Assembly: GCF_026745355.1 (NCBI RefSeq)
Contig: NC_079202.1
Span: 6,465,629 to 6,529,628, forward strand
Reading direction: 5' to 3'
DNA: 64,000 nt
Origin: Beta vulgaris subsp. vulgaris
Taxonomy: Eukaryota > Streptophyta > Magnoliopsida > Caryophyllales > Amaranthaceae
Translations under genes and position numbers: made by a program
The notes under the pieces: model-generated
What the model was told of the DNA's origin: nothing
The model's input: only the letters and a program-made list of their open reading frames with translations
Database searches by the model: none
In this document: positions 36,840 to 47,800 of the stretch, one piece after another
Layout: each line of letters begins with the position of its first letter
Numbering within the stretch: position 1 is the first letter of the stretch

Positions 36840-39800
36840 GAAAATGGTAGGGGAGAATATGGCCCTCTTCCTAATGGATAACCTAGGAGTAGGGAACATA
36901 AGAGGCTTAAAGAGCGCAATGAAACATATGAGGTTAGGACATTTCTAACTCATTATAATATTGGGTTATTTGGGTTTCTTGAAACTAGGGTGAAGGTAGC
37001 AAACTTCCCTAAATTCTTTCCTAAGGTATGCTCAAACTTCTCTATTGCCACTAACTATTAATTCCATAGAGGAGGTACAATATGGCTGGTGTGGATGAGT
37101 ATTTTTGTGGTAACATTTGTGATAGTTCAGCTCAACATATGCATTGTGAAGTACTTACATAAAGCAACATGCAAAACTTTTGCTGTTACAGTGGTGTATG
37201 GCTTCAATGAGGCTCGAGATATGCCTGAACTATGGTCTGCTCTGGTGAATATCAGAAAGAGAGTAACATATGCATGGATTGTTATGGGGGACCTCAATAA
37301 TGTTTTAAACCTAGAAGATATACTTGGTTCATCTGTAATCTTAGAGGAGGTAGCTTGTTTCAGACAGTGTGTGAAGACACTCGTAGGGTGTTCTCAAAGA
37401 TTGATAGAATATTGTGTAATGATGAATGGATTCACATAATGGGAAATGCATGTGCTACATTTTTAGCAGAAGGCATATATGACCACTACCCACGTATATA
37501 TTATCAAACTGGAGAATACTATGATCAGAAGGCCTAGATTATCCTTTAAATACTGCAATATGTGAAGTATGGCAGAGGAATTTCTGAAAATTGTGGATGA
37601 CTATTGGCAGTAGAATGTATCTGGTACTTCTATGTACAAAATTGTTGTCAAACTGAAGAAATTGAAGAAAGGTCTTAAGATGTTGAATAAGACTAAATTC
37701 AATAATATAGAGTATGAAACCATTATGGCTTTGACAAAAATCATTGCAATTCAAAAAGACATTCATTCACAGCCTATAAATCTTGTCCTTCACCTGTAAG
37801 AAGATGAAGCTTTGGAGGAGTATCAAAGACTTAATAAGCGAAAAATCTGAGTGGCTCAAAGATGGAGATGAGAACACAACATACTTCCACGCTTGTCTCA
37901 AGAAGAGAAGAGTGCAGATTCAGGTGTACAGAATTCAAAATGTTGCTGGTATATGGACGGAAGATAATCAGAGGATTGAAGAAGCTTTTGTTCAGTATTA
38001 TGAAAGTCTTCTGGGAACAGATGATACGTCATGTTGTAGGGTGAGTGAGAGTATTGTCAAAGAAGGCCATCTCCTGACTCGTATGCAGCAACTGAACTTT
38101 TGTGCTCCATTCAGTGATGTTGATGTGAAGGTTGTTATTTTTAACATTGATGATACAAAATCTGCAGGTCCTGATGGATATTCTAGTAACTTCTTCAAGA
38201 AAGCATGGGGTAGAATTGGAACTGAGGTTAGTCAAGCTGTATTGAATTTTTTCCAAACTGAAAAAAATTCTAAAGCAAATTAATGCTACAACATTGTGCT
38301 TAGTGCCTAAGTGTGAGCAACCCCAAAATGTTACTCAATTCAGGCCTACAACATGTTGTAATGTTCTATATAAAACTATTTTCAAGATGATTTGTTCAAG
38401 GTTGAATGGAGTGTTACTTGATCTGATGGACCAAGTGCATTGTGCTTTTATTGAAAATAGAATGATTATGCACAATATCCTGATATGTCAGGATATGATG
38501 AAGCAGTACAAGAGTAAAAGTTTGCCTTCAAGGTGCACAATGAAAATAGACCTTAAAAAGGCCTATGACTCATTTCATTGACAATTTCTGGAGGATTTAC
38601 TGAAACAACTTAAGTTTCCAGTCAATTCATAGGATGGATTATGAGTTGCATTACCACTCCTACATTCACCTTGAGTGTTAATGGTAATTCATTTGGATAT
38701 TTCAAAGGTAAGAAGGGACTCAGACAAGGTGACCCAGTCTTACCCTTGTTGTTTGTAATGGTGATGGGAGACCTGAATACAATCCTGAAGAAGATGAGTA
38801 GGAGACTTGAGTTTGGGTTTCATCATACATGTGCACATATCAAACTCACATACTTAGTATTTGTAGAGTATCTCATGATGTTTTATAAAGGAATTGTGAG
38901 CTCAGTTATGATGATGATAAGGGCCTTGAAAGCATTTTTTATTGCTTCAGGCCTACATGCAAACAAGGAGAAGTCTGCTGTTTATTTTAGAAATGTTAGT
39001 GATGAAATACAGCAAAGAATACTTCAGATTTCAGGGTTTGTTAAGGGAGAGTACCCATTCAGATACATGGGTATTCCTATTTCTGCTAGAAGGCTGACAA
39101 GTGCAGAATGCATGTGATGTTGTGGTGGACAAAATAGTGAAGAAAATCCTTTGTCGGTCTTCTAGGCACTTCTCTTATGCAGCAAGACATATGCTAGTAA
39201 ATGCAGTGTTGTTGAGTTTACACACCTATTGGGCTCAGATATTCGTTATGCCCAAGAAGGTAATGGACCAAAACAATTAGATTTGTAGAGCTTTTCTATG
39301 GGAAGGCAAATCCTATCTTCATAGCCCCCGACTGTTTCATGGGATTGGATCTGTAAACCTAGAAAGAAAGGTGGTGTGGGGTTGAGGAACTGCTACACAT
39401 GGAATAGAGAAGCCATAGGAAAATTTGTATGGCAAATTGCACAAAAGGAAGACATTTCATGGATAAAGTGGATTCATAGTTTATACATCAAAAACTCTGA
39501 TTGGTGGGACTATGTCCCTCGCTCCTAGATCAACTAGTTAGTCATGGAAGATGATATGTAAGGTGATGGAAATATTTAAAGCAGCATACACCCACAATAG
39601 CTGGCTTGTGGGGCAGAAGACATACACTATTAAGGCAGGATATAGTTGGCTTGTGGGAGATCAAGATAATATAGAATGGTATTACTGGGCATGGAACAAA
39701 CATTGCAAAACATTCATTTATCTCTTGGTTAGCAACTTAGGATATATAGGCTGGAAACTAGACACAAAATGCACCTAACAGGTCTCTGTAGTGACACCAA

Positions 39801-39852
39801 GTGCCTACTATGTACTCAGAGTGATGATTCATGTGAACACCTATTCTTTAAT
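36840..39852 (+). pseudogene. LINE 5 ORF2: endonuclease and reverse transcriptase, catalytic FADD lost
   Basis: Endonuclease remnants: NIGLFGFLETRVK (about 36960), VVYGFNEARDMPELW, WIVMGDLNNVLN (about 37275-37315), IYDHYPRIY. RT: TKSAGPDGYSSNFFKKAWG (38158-38215), AFIENRMIMHNI, TMKIDLKKAYDS, GLRQGDPVLPLLFV (38715-38755), then VFVEYLMMFYKG (about 38855-38890) where FADD is expected, so both catalytic aspartates are gone. Then PFRYMGIPISARRLT. The zf-RVT (CLLCTQSDDSCEHLFF) is cut at 39852 by the Mutator-like element. Confidence 0.85.
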
Positions 39853-40791
39853 CGGTTTTTTCACCATATACCTCTAACAAATTTTTCTTTGCACCGTATA
39901 CCATTTCAACTTTCCAAATTCACCATATACCCTTCACTTTTCAAAAAATACATCAACTTACCCTTTTGACTAATGGTGTTAGACTTCCGTTAGTCATTAG
40001 GCCCTAATCCCCTCTAACCCAAGTTAACTAACCTAAATCCTATCCTAATTTCCCTCTAACCCTAATTAACCCTAAACTTGGCCTAGCCACCCACCCACCA
40101 CCCCTACCCCACTCTACCCTTTCCCCCACCCCAGCCGCATCCCCCTCCCCTTTCCCCGACAACCCCACCAATGAAGTTGTCATCCATGGCGGAGGAGAGA
40201 GAGAGAAGGAAGGTGGGGAGAGGGGGTCACAGGTTGCGGTGGGGAGAGAATGCGAAAATCCGGTGGGGGAGAGAGAGCGAAAATTCGATGGGGGAGAGAG
40301 AGCGAGAATCCGGTGGGGGAGAGAGAGCGAGAATCCGGTGGGGGAGAGAGAGCGAGAATCCAATGGGGGAGAGAGAGCGAGAATCTCATGGGGAGAGAGA
40401 GTGAGAATCCGGTGGGGGTGGGGGTGGAGTGCAAAAATCCGGTGGGCGAGGTTGCGGCTGGGTGGGGGTGGGGGTGGGGTAAGGTAGGGTGCGAAAATTC
40501 GGCTGGATGGGGGTGGGGGTGGGATTGGAGTGGGCTGGTGGGCTTTTAGGGTTTTTTTAGGGCTTTTAGGGTTTTTTAGGGTTTTTAGGGTTATTTAGGG
40601 TTTAGGGCTTAGGTTAGTTAACTTGGATTAGAGGGGATTACGGCCTAATGACTAAAGGAAGTATAACACCGTTAGTCAAAAGGGTAAGTTGTTGTATTTT
40701 TTGAAAAGTAAAGGGTATATGGTGAATTTGGAAAGTTAAAAGGGTATACGGTGAAAAAAAAAATTGTCATGGGTATATGGTGAAAAAACCG
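39853..40791. mobile_element. Mutator-like non-autonomous element with about 200-bp terminal inverted repeats
   Basis: Left end CGGTTTTTTCACCATATACC and right end GGTATATGGTGAAAAAACCG are perfect for 20 bp, and the inverted similarity continues for about 200 bp (39853 to about 40060; about 40585 to 40791). Flanks TTCTTTAAT (39844-39852) and TTCTTTTAAT (40792-40801) are a 9-10-bp target duplication. Taking it out joins the LINE 5 frame at HLFFN-NYIYGG. Long TIRs with a 9-bp TSD indicate the MULE superfamily. No transposase inside. Confidence 0.8.
40236..40430. repeat. 25-bp minisatellite inside the Mutator-like element
   Basis: About seven copies of GGGGGAGAGAGAGCGARAAT plus CCGGT, at 25-bp steps (40261, 40286, 40311, 40336, 40361, 40386; last step 24). 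It creates overlapping artefactual open frames on both strands. Confidence 0.95.
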
Positions 40792-40801
40792 TTCTTTTAA
40801 T

Positions 40802-41140
40802 AATTATATTTATGGTGGTAAGGTATGTCATGGTATCATGCAATGGTTGGGCATCAGATACAATCAACAAGAGATTCTATATGCAAGATGGAAGAAATGG
40901 GGTAGAAAATATAAGACAAAAAAGCAGCAGATGGTATGTTATGCTAGCCTTGCTGCAACTGTGTATCACCTCTGGAAGATAAGTAATCAATCTTACTGGA
41001 ATGATGTGGTTCTAAGGCCAGAGATATTGATAAAGCAGATTCAGGCTGATATATGTATCAGAGTACGTGCACGAATTATTGGCAAATTGAGTAATGAAAA
41101 ATTAGAGTGGTTCAACAACTTATGTATAGCAGCTAGATAG
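40802..41140 (+). pseudogene. LINE 5 ORF2 C-terminus
   Basis: Continues from HLFFN at 39852: NYIYGGKVCHGIMQWLGI, then KQQMVCYASLAATVYHLW and a final basic segment ending at 41140 in TAG. Corresponds to the region after zf-RVT in the LINE 1 and LINE 4 copies. The stretch 41141-41274 is the LINE 3' UTR. Confidence 0.75.
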
Positions 41141-41274
41141 CTTTTGGTTGTTCTGGTGTCTGATGGAGTTGTATAGCTTTTGCTCTATCTGTTGATAGTT
41201 GTTTTGCTGCTAGGTTTTAATAAGGCACTTTCATGTTTTTTTTTTGGTATATATCAACTTATATTTTTACCAAA

Positions 41275-41593
41275 AAGTATAGCAAGGAGCAAAGCTTCAA
41301 AATTTAAAAAGCAGGCTTATGCTACAAGTATGGCAACAATAATCTACCACATATGGTGGACTAGAAATGTTGCTCTATGGAACCAAAACGTCACCACTAT
41401 TACAACTATTGTACATAGAATTCAGTTAAACATAGTTGAAAGATGTTATAGTATGTTACCAAAGAAGATAGCTTGTAAAGATAAAGAGTGGTTAAGGGAT
41501 CTTTCCCTTGATGTTTGTAAGTGGTTTGATGGCTCGGGTCTTGTGAGGGGGATCCAAGCTAGTTGGTTTGCCCTCATCTTGACTTGTTCTTAG
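41275..41593 (+). pseudogene. LINE 4 ORF2 C-terminal tail, right of LINE 5
   Basis: SIARSKASKFKKQAYATSMA, then TIIYHIWWTRNVALWN and KEWLRDLSLD match the C-terminal part of LINE 1 (4336-4575) and complete LINE 4 after the piece at 35292-35370. The frame stops at 41593, and the 3' UTR runs to about 41658. From 41660 to 41861 the DNA is AT-rich and unassigned. Confidence 0.8.
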
Positions 41594-41861
41594 TTTGTAT
41601 AATTGTTGGTTCTATTGAGTGTGCTATATACCTTCTCTCATTTACCAAAAGAAAAAAACTATATATTTATCAATTTATGTTTTTTTATCACCTTATGTAA
41701 TTTTTTGGCATCAGTTTCTCCATATTGTATTAGTTTATGCACGTTGTTTATCAATCTATGAGTATTTTTATTCAATTTTTGCATATTCATCAACTTTGCA
41801 TAGTTTTATTCAGTTTACACATATTAGTTATTAGTTTACACATGTTGTACATATATAAGTA

Positions 41862-42453
41862 CTAGAATGTTTTACACGCGATGCGTGCTTGAATTGTTTT
41901 CGAAACAACAACTCGATTCTCTTCGGCATAAGAGTCAAAATTCGAACATTAGACATACGAAGTATAATGGTTTTTAGTTGCAAAATTTGATTGGTTTAGT
42001 TTCTGTCACTTAACCCTCTCACCATTCTTTTTATTTTATTTTTTTACTTTTCAAAGTTAAATTCTATGAACAAAATAGAAATTTTATTGAATTTATATAT
42101 GATTTCTAATATTATAATTTTTTAGTTGATTTTTGAATTAAGTACAATACTTCGTAAATTGTAAAGAAAGTGGACACTTTGATTTCAAGTCAATTTTTTC
42201 ATAGTTTGTAGTTTGGAAGTGAATTTTTAAGTTTTTGTAAAGTTTCCTCATTTTAGTGATTTGCATAACGTAAATTATGCAATTTTATGATTTTAGTTGA
42301 CTTGTAAGTGATTGTTATAATTATATTTTTGGTATCTTTGTTTGAAGCTCCCTTTGATTTGTAAGTGAATTTGTAATTTTGAATGGGAATGGGGTAACAT
42401 AGTGTCTTCATTCGGGGACATCATAGCTGCCCCCATCCCTTATATAATAGAGA
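41862..42453 (-). mobile_element. Non-autonomous Helitron, minus strand, 592 bp
   Basis: On the minus strand the element starts TCTCTATTATATAAGG (5' end at 42453) and ends CTAG (41865-41862). The hairpin CACGC-ATC-GCGTG (41887-41875) lies 9 nt before the CTAG terminus. It sits between A (41861) and T (42454), the A/T target of Helitrons. No Rep/helicase coding sequence. Confidence 0.8.
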
Positions 42454-42513
42454 TATGTTGTACTTTATTTCCTGAATGATATTTTACAAAAACATTTTTA
42501 CCTTGATAATTAA

Positions 42514-43005
42514 TCTCTATTATATAATAGAAAAAGATAGGTCCAAATACATGTAAAAGTTTCATTATATATAGGAAACACTATAAAAAAGTAAATAGTT
42601 TTTTTCCTTGTCTAACTTCTAAATTTTGATTTCACCACTATAAAAAAGTGAATGGTTCTTGAGAATAGTGATTTGTAAGTAAATTTTTGTAAATATTTTT
42701 GTATGTATTGACGTTCTAGATTATTAGTTTTAGTTTGTATGTTAATTTCAAGTTTTGATAAAGTTTCCTGGTTATTTGAGTGATTTGCGTGATTTTAACG
42801 TGATTTTCTCAATTGTATGAGTGATTTGTAAAGTTTCTTCTTTTTCGTGATTTGTGAGTTAGTGTTGTAAATTAATTTTCAGTAGTTTTCTTTGAGTACC
42901 GATTTTGATTTTGACATTTCTTTTGTAATTTAGAAAGGAAATGGGAGTAAAATAGGCATTTTAAAAGAGGACAACATTACTCATCCTTTCCGTATATAAT
43001 AGAGA
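42514..43005. mobile_element. Helitron-related element with 5'-type ends on both sides
   Basis: The left end TCTCTATTATATAATAG (from 42514, plus strand) and the right end, which on the minus strand reads TCTCTATTATATACGG (from 43005), are both Helitron 5' termini. The right half resembles the Helitron at 41862-42453. No CTRR terminus with hairpin is visible. Probably two truncated copies joined head to head. Confidence 0.45.
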
Positions 43006-43589
43006 TATAAATAGTTAGAAAGGACCTTATAAAGTTTGTGATAAACGATCTGATAAAATCAAAGTGGCAAAATGAGAACTTCATCACTTTATATTTGTTG
43101 ATTGAGACCTTAGGTTGGAAAATTAGCGTTGACCACCATTTTTGTAGGCAGATTGTTAGGAAAGCCCGTAACTTACGAGCTACATTGCTTGGCTAGCTTT
43201 GTTTTTCATTGTTTTAATTGGAAAGCCATATAAAGTTCACGATGTGGTTGGTTTCATGTAAATATAATATCACCTATCAGAAGTCGTCTGACTTTTTAGT
43301 TTATGATCGTGTATAGCTGAAGAAGTCATCGACTTAGAGATACCGAGTACGGAGTATTTAGACCTTTCTTTGGGTGTAAAAGTCTCGAGTTGGGAAGATA
43401 TTACGTTGCGGCGTTTCTTAAAATCAAACCTTGCAGCGTTATATATTATTTGGATACTACTTTCCGTTTTTGAACATCCAACCTTGCCGCATAAAGTTTT
43501 TGACGAAAAAAACCTAGTTGACTATGGTTATTAACTAATTACGCTAACGAGCCGGTATTCATAAACTAGCTGAATTCTTTTTTGTTTTT
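43006..43589. other. Intergenic DNA, nothing recognised
   Basis: AT-rich, no open frame of note, no inverted or tandem repeat seen by eye. The last bases (43570-43589) may belong to the 3' end of the RNase H unit on the minus strand. Confidence 0.5.
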
Positions 43590-43933
43590 TTGAAGGGAAA
43601 AACTCAATGATGCATTGATCCAAGAACAAAGTATACGAAAGTACATAGGGAGAAATCTCTAGAGGACAATAGTTCTCCCAAACTTATTCTACACAAAATG
43701 GCACTAGTTTAGCAAGATAATGGGGTACATAATTCCCACCTCTATTAACATGAGACCATCTCAGAGAAATCAAGCTAGAGCCAAAAAAACAAATTGTCCT
43801 TTAGAATATTATCAAATTCCGACATAAATACTGTCGTTATAGGCGAGAAACAAGTACATGGTTGTCCGACTCCACTATGACATGCTTGTAGCCATGCCAA
43901 AACGCTAGTTTGATGGCGAATAAGAGAGCTTTC
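43590..43933 (-). pseudogene. RNase H (RVT_3-type) pseudogene, C-terminal part
   Basis: On the minus strand: ALLFAIKLAFWHGYKHVIVE then SDNHVLVSRL (the third acidic position, SD), followed by NRGGNYVPHYLAKL and VWENYCPLEISPYVLSYTL, the typical end of RNase H domains found at the C-terminus of some plant LINEs and in derived genes. Two frame breaks near 43850 and 43690. The N-terminal part lies at 45425-45600, beyond an inserted CACTA element, with the frame continuous across the junction. Confidence 0.75.
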
Positions 43934-45424
43934 CATTAGTAGAATAAATGTTATTTGCTGCGGTAGTATTGCTGCGGTTTTACCCATACGCAGCAATATA
44001 TCATGTTAAAAAAAACGTAAAATATAAAATAACGATATTGCTGCGGTTTTTACAAAAAAACCGCAGCAATATGGTAACAAAAGGAAAAATTTTGAAAAAA
44101 GTTGACTTTTTGACCATCACTATTGCTGCGGTTTTTGTAAAAAAACCGCAGCAATATATTAAAATATTATTTTTTAATAATATTTTAATATATTGCTGCT
44201 GTTTTTTACAAAACCGCAGCAATATTATCAAAAAATATATATATAAAAAAGGGTATAAACGCATGCTCAGTTAGACAGTTAGAGACTTAGGGTTTTATTT
44301 TCACTCACACAGCCGTTTACTCTCACCCTCACTCCTCTCTCCTTCACCCTCTCTTCTCTCACCTCTCACCTCTCACCGTCACCCTCACTCCTCTCACCAC
44401 CCTCACTTTCTTCCTCTCGCACCTAACACTGACACCAACACTAACAACAACACTCACTGCCGCTTCCTCACTCCCTCTCAATTCCTCGCACGAAGACTCC
44501 TTCCACTCTCCTCTCTCGTCGCCGGTGACCAAGCGAAGAGACGAAGAGAAGAGATGAAGACGAAGAAGCCGTCGCAACCGAAGTCTCCGTCTCAACCGAA
44601 GTCTTCGTCGCCGCTTCATCTCTTCACCGACGTCAATTGCACGAAATCGGCCAGATCTGATTTTCGTCCATCACTTCACCGACGTCAAATGAGCGAGATC
44701 TGATTTTCGTCCATCACTTCACCGACGTCAATCGGCCAGATATGATTTTCGTCCATCTCTTGACCGTCAATTGCGCGAGATCTGTTTTTTTTTTCTTTTT
44801 TTTGTCGTTATTTAGATCTGTATTTTATGTTTTAGGATTATTTTTATTTTCAGTTTCTTATTTTTTTAATATATTTTTGGTTTTTATTATATTATTTTTG
44901 TAATTAATCGTTTGATTATAACTGTTGTTTTTTATTATTTTTTGTTAGATTTGTAATTATATATTTGATTGTAATTTAATATTCAGTTATTTTATCAATA
45001 TCAGGATTATATTTGGGTGTTGAGTATAATTTACATTTTACAGTATTATTTGCCTTTGGAAATTTGTGGTTATTATCAATATCAAACTCATTTGCTATAC
45101 ATTTGGGGGTTCATTATGGTTTGACTCTTACAAATTTAATTACAAAATGCAAAAAAAAAAAAAAAAAATTTTTATTGCACCAGGGTCTATTGCTGTGGTT
45201 GTTACCCAAAAACCGCAGCAATATGTTTTACTTTTTTTAATATAAAAACATATATTGCTGCGATTTTTGCCCAAAAACCGCAGCAATATGGGAACATATT
45301 GCTGCGGTTAAAAACCGCAGCAATATAATTAATACCTATTGTTGCGCCCATAATTGCTGCGCGTCCAAAACCGCCGCAATAGGCCTCTTTTTGACCGCAA
45401 CAAATAGCATTTATTCTACTAGTG
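43934..45424. mobile_element. Non-autonomous CACTA element, 1,491 bp, TSD TTC
   Basis: The left end CATTAGTAGAATAAATG and the right end, on the minus strand CACTAGTAGAATAAATG, are inverted repeats differing at one base in 17. Flanked by TTC at 43931-43933 and 45425-45427. Subterminal arrays of TTGCTGCGG / CCGCAGCAA hairpins lie at 43960-44230 and 45180-45390. The middle has a CT-rich leader-like region (44290-44520) and an ATG at about 44554, probably the remnant of the promoter and first exon of an autonomous parent. No transposase. Confidence 0.85.
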
Positions 45425-45600
45425 TTCCCTTCTGCGCTTTCTGGTGATCACCAAGCACGAACTCGGCGGGATGTCGTAAACAATGCCCCACCTGTAGCAT
45501 CTCTAGCCACCACCCCCATACCGATCCACCCCTCCACATCTAATAATGCAGCATCAGAATTGCTGAATTCATTTATATCACCTATTATGTTAGATGCATT
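45425..45600 (-). pseudogene. RNase H (RVT_3-type) pseudogene, N-terminal part
   Basis: On the minus strand: SDAALLDVEGWIGMGVVARD (first acidic residue in SDAAL), then ATGGALFTTSRRVRAWWSPE, running in frame into the part left of the CACTA element. The upstream sequence is lost. The stretch 45601-45810 holds nothing recognisable. Confidence 0.75.
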
Positions 45601-45810
45601 GAAAAAAGAGAGCTTATGATAGATAAAACTAGAAATTAATTAGGAGTTTTCAATGTTATATTTTTGTATTTCTTCGAATTCTACGTCGTACTCCATCCTT
45701 TTAAAACTTTATATGGTACATTCAAATTTATCTTTTTTATTGTACAATGCCGTAGTACTAATTATAGATCTTTAATTTCGTTTATCTTTTGTAATCTAGT
45801 GGAACTAATT

Positions 45811-47015
45811 CACTACAAAAAAAAGCTTATATAGCGACGGATTTTTGGAGACGGATATATATCCGTTTCTAATTTAGAGACGGAATATTGATAATCCGTC
45901 TCTAAATTAGAGACGGATTTTTAAATTCGTCTCTCAATTAGAGACGGGTTTTTAAATCCGTCTCTAACTTTAGGGACGGATTTTAAAAATCCGTCCCTAA
46001 ATTAGAGACGGATTTTAAAAATCCGTCTCGAAATAAATTTATAGACGGATTTTGAAAATCTGTCTCTAACTTAAGGACGGATATTGATAATCCGTCCCTA
46101 AAGTTAGAGACGGATTTAAAAATCCGTCTCTAAAGTTAGAGACGGATTTAAAAAATCCGTCTCTAAATTTACATATGAATATTTTATTGCACGTATTTAA
46201 TTTAGACACGGATTTTTAAAATCCGTCTCTAAGTTAGAGACGGATTTTAGAAATCCGTCTCTAATTTAGAGACGGATTTTAAAATCCGTCTCTAATTAGG
46301 GACGGATTTGAAAATCCGTCTCTAAATTAGGGACGGATTTTTGAATCCGTCTCTAATATTTCTTCTACATATTACCAATATTATGTAGAGAAGTATACAA
46401 GTTGTATTTGGTGTAGTTGGTTGGAGCTTCTTCTAGTTTCTTTGAGGTTACAAGTTCGATTCCTACGAACAACGATTCTTGCGATTGTGGAGTCTTCTTA
46501 TCCTTTCCCTTGTAGAGCTGAACCGGGTTTACTTAAGGGATATTCCTAAATGGTAATGAGATCAACTTGAACTAGGTAGGTAATAATAGGTGATTAAATA
46601 TAATCATGATAATATTAGGAACTATCGTGTTGTTAATTTCGTTTATATATTTTTTATATTTTCAGCGAATTTAGAGACGGATTTTCGAAATCTGTCTCGA
46701 AACTTAGAGACTGATTTTTAAAATCCGTCTCTAAGTTTAGAGACGGATTCGCAAAATCCGTCTCTAAGCTTAGAGACGAATTTTAAAAATCCGTCTCTAA
46801 GTTTAGAGACAGATTTTCGAAATCCGTCTCTAAGCTTCGAGACGGATTTCCAAAATCTGTCTCTAAACTTTAGAGACGGATTTTTAAAATCCGTGTCTAA
46901 CTCGAATTAGCGACAAGGGTTTTAGAGAGGGATAATATCTGTCTCTAAATCCGTCTCTAAGCCCATATAGCGACGGATTTGACCTATTTAGGGACGGCTT
47001 TTGTCCGTCTCTAAA
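45811..47015. mobile_element. CACTA-like non-autonomous element made of hairpin repeats
   Basis: Starts CACTACAAAAAAAAGC at 45811, a CACTA-class terminus, then GCGACGG. Two blocks (45836-46355 and 46670-47000) consist almost only of AGAGACGGATTTT / AAAATCCGTCTCT pairs, over thirty motif copies arranged as 25-40-bp palindromes. The centre (46356-46669) is unique DNA. A matching right terminus is not found, but the right part repeats CATATAGCGACGGATTTG of the left end in the same, not inverted, orientation. Confidence 0.65.
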
Positions 47016-47800
47016 TGGACTTTTTAAATATTTCATACAAGGTTAAATTATGTATAAGTTAAATTAGTTCCACGAGATTAAAAAAAGTTAACGAAATTGC
47101 AACATATAAATAGCGATAGGGGCATTGTGCAGTAAAACATGTAAGTTTAAGGGTACAATATAGAATTTTGAAAAGGTTGGGTACAACATAGAAATTAAAC
47201 TGAAAAAAAGCAAGGGTATAACGTATAAAAACCCAATTAATTTTTTTATTAGTTTTACGGTGTTCGACAAAAATTTTAGATTTAAGAGTTTATACTGGCT
47301 CTGTTTAGCAATACTAGTTGAAAATAAACTGAAACTGATAAGTTAACTTAAACTAATGTAAGATAAATGTGAAACTGGTAAGGTGTTGGAACTGATACGG
47401 TAATTGATTAGTTTAACTGTTTGGCAAAATTGTTGATTAAGTTTGATAAATTTTTTTGGCAAAATTAGTTGTTGCCAAAATTTTGGAAGGATTTTCTAAA
47501 ATTCCAGTCACCTTATTTTGAAAAGTAAAAAATTTAACTTATCATTTAAATCTTTTTAACCGCCTGAAATTTTATTTTAGGTACTTCCCAAACACTATAA
47601 ATCATTTAGCACCTAAAATATGTTAGCACCTAAAAATGCTAGCACCTTATCATTTAAGGTAGCTAAATAAAACCTCTACTCATAATACAAATTATCTAAT
47701 ACAAAATCAAGTCGCATTTAGTACAACAGTTATACACGAAAATCCTTGTCATCCTTCTTATTTTAAGTACTTCTCATTTGATTATCCTATCCTATTATCC
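47016..47800. other. Upstream region of the dioxygenase gene, no gene
   Basis: AT-rich. AATTAGTTCCACGAGATT at about 47063-47080 is an inverted match to AATCTAGTGGAACTAATT at 45793-45810 on the far side of the hairpin element. TTTGGCAAAATT motifs around 47420-47470 suggest another small inverted-repeat element without clear borders. Confidence 0.45.

Larger units (their letters stand above)
35371..41274 (+). mobile_element. LINE 5: near full-length L1-type LINE inserted in LINE 4
   Basis: Target-site duplication of 17 bp: AAGTATAACAAGGAGCA at 35354-35370 and AAGTATAGCAAGGAGCA at 41275-41291, one mismatch. Without the Mutator-like insertion it is about 5 kb: a 5' UTR (35371-35494), ORF1, ORF2 with endonuclease, RT and zf-RVT, and a 3' end in TTTTTACCAAA without a long A-tail. 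All open frames are broken. Confidence 0.9.
30075..41658 (+). mobile_element. LINE 4: L1-type LINE, 5'-truncated, interrupted by an LTR and by LINE 5
   Basis: LINE parts in order: ORF1 (30075-30850), endonuclease and RT (30888-33910), C-terminal piece (35292-35370) and C-terminal tail (41275-41593), with a 3' end near 41658 in TTTACCAAAAGAAAAAAAC. The two gaps are filled by the LTR at 33911-35291 and by LINE 5 (35371-41274), the latter bounded by a 17-bp duplication. ORF1 starts inside the DUF4283 domain, so it is 5'-truncated. Confidence 0.85.

Noticed and set aside
40040..40549. Overlapping open frames on both strands rich in GER/SLSP repeats
   Set aside because: Product of the 25-bp minisatellite; no start, intron or domain support.
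44001..44274. Open frames on both strands between the GCTGCGG hairpins
   Set aside because: Mirror-image translations of inverted repeats; no homology to a known family.
45836..47000. CRISPR-like or tRNA-like palindromic array
   Set aside because: Palindromes vary in length and lack regular spacers; they start at a CACTA terminus.
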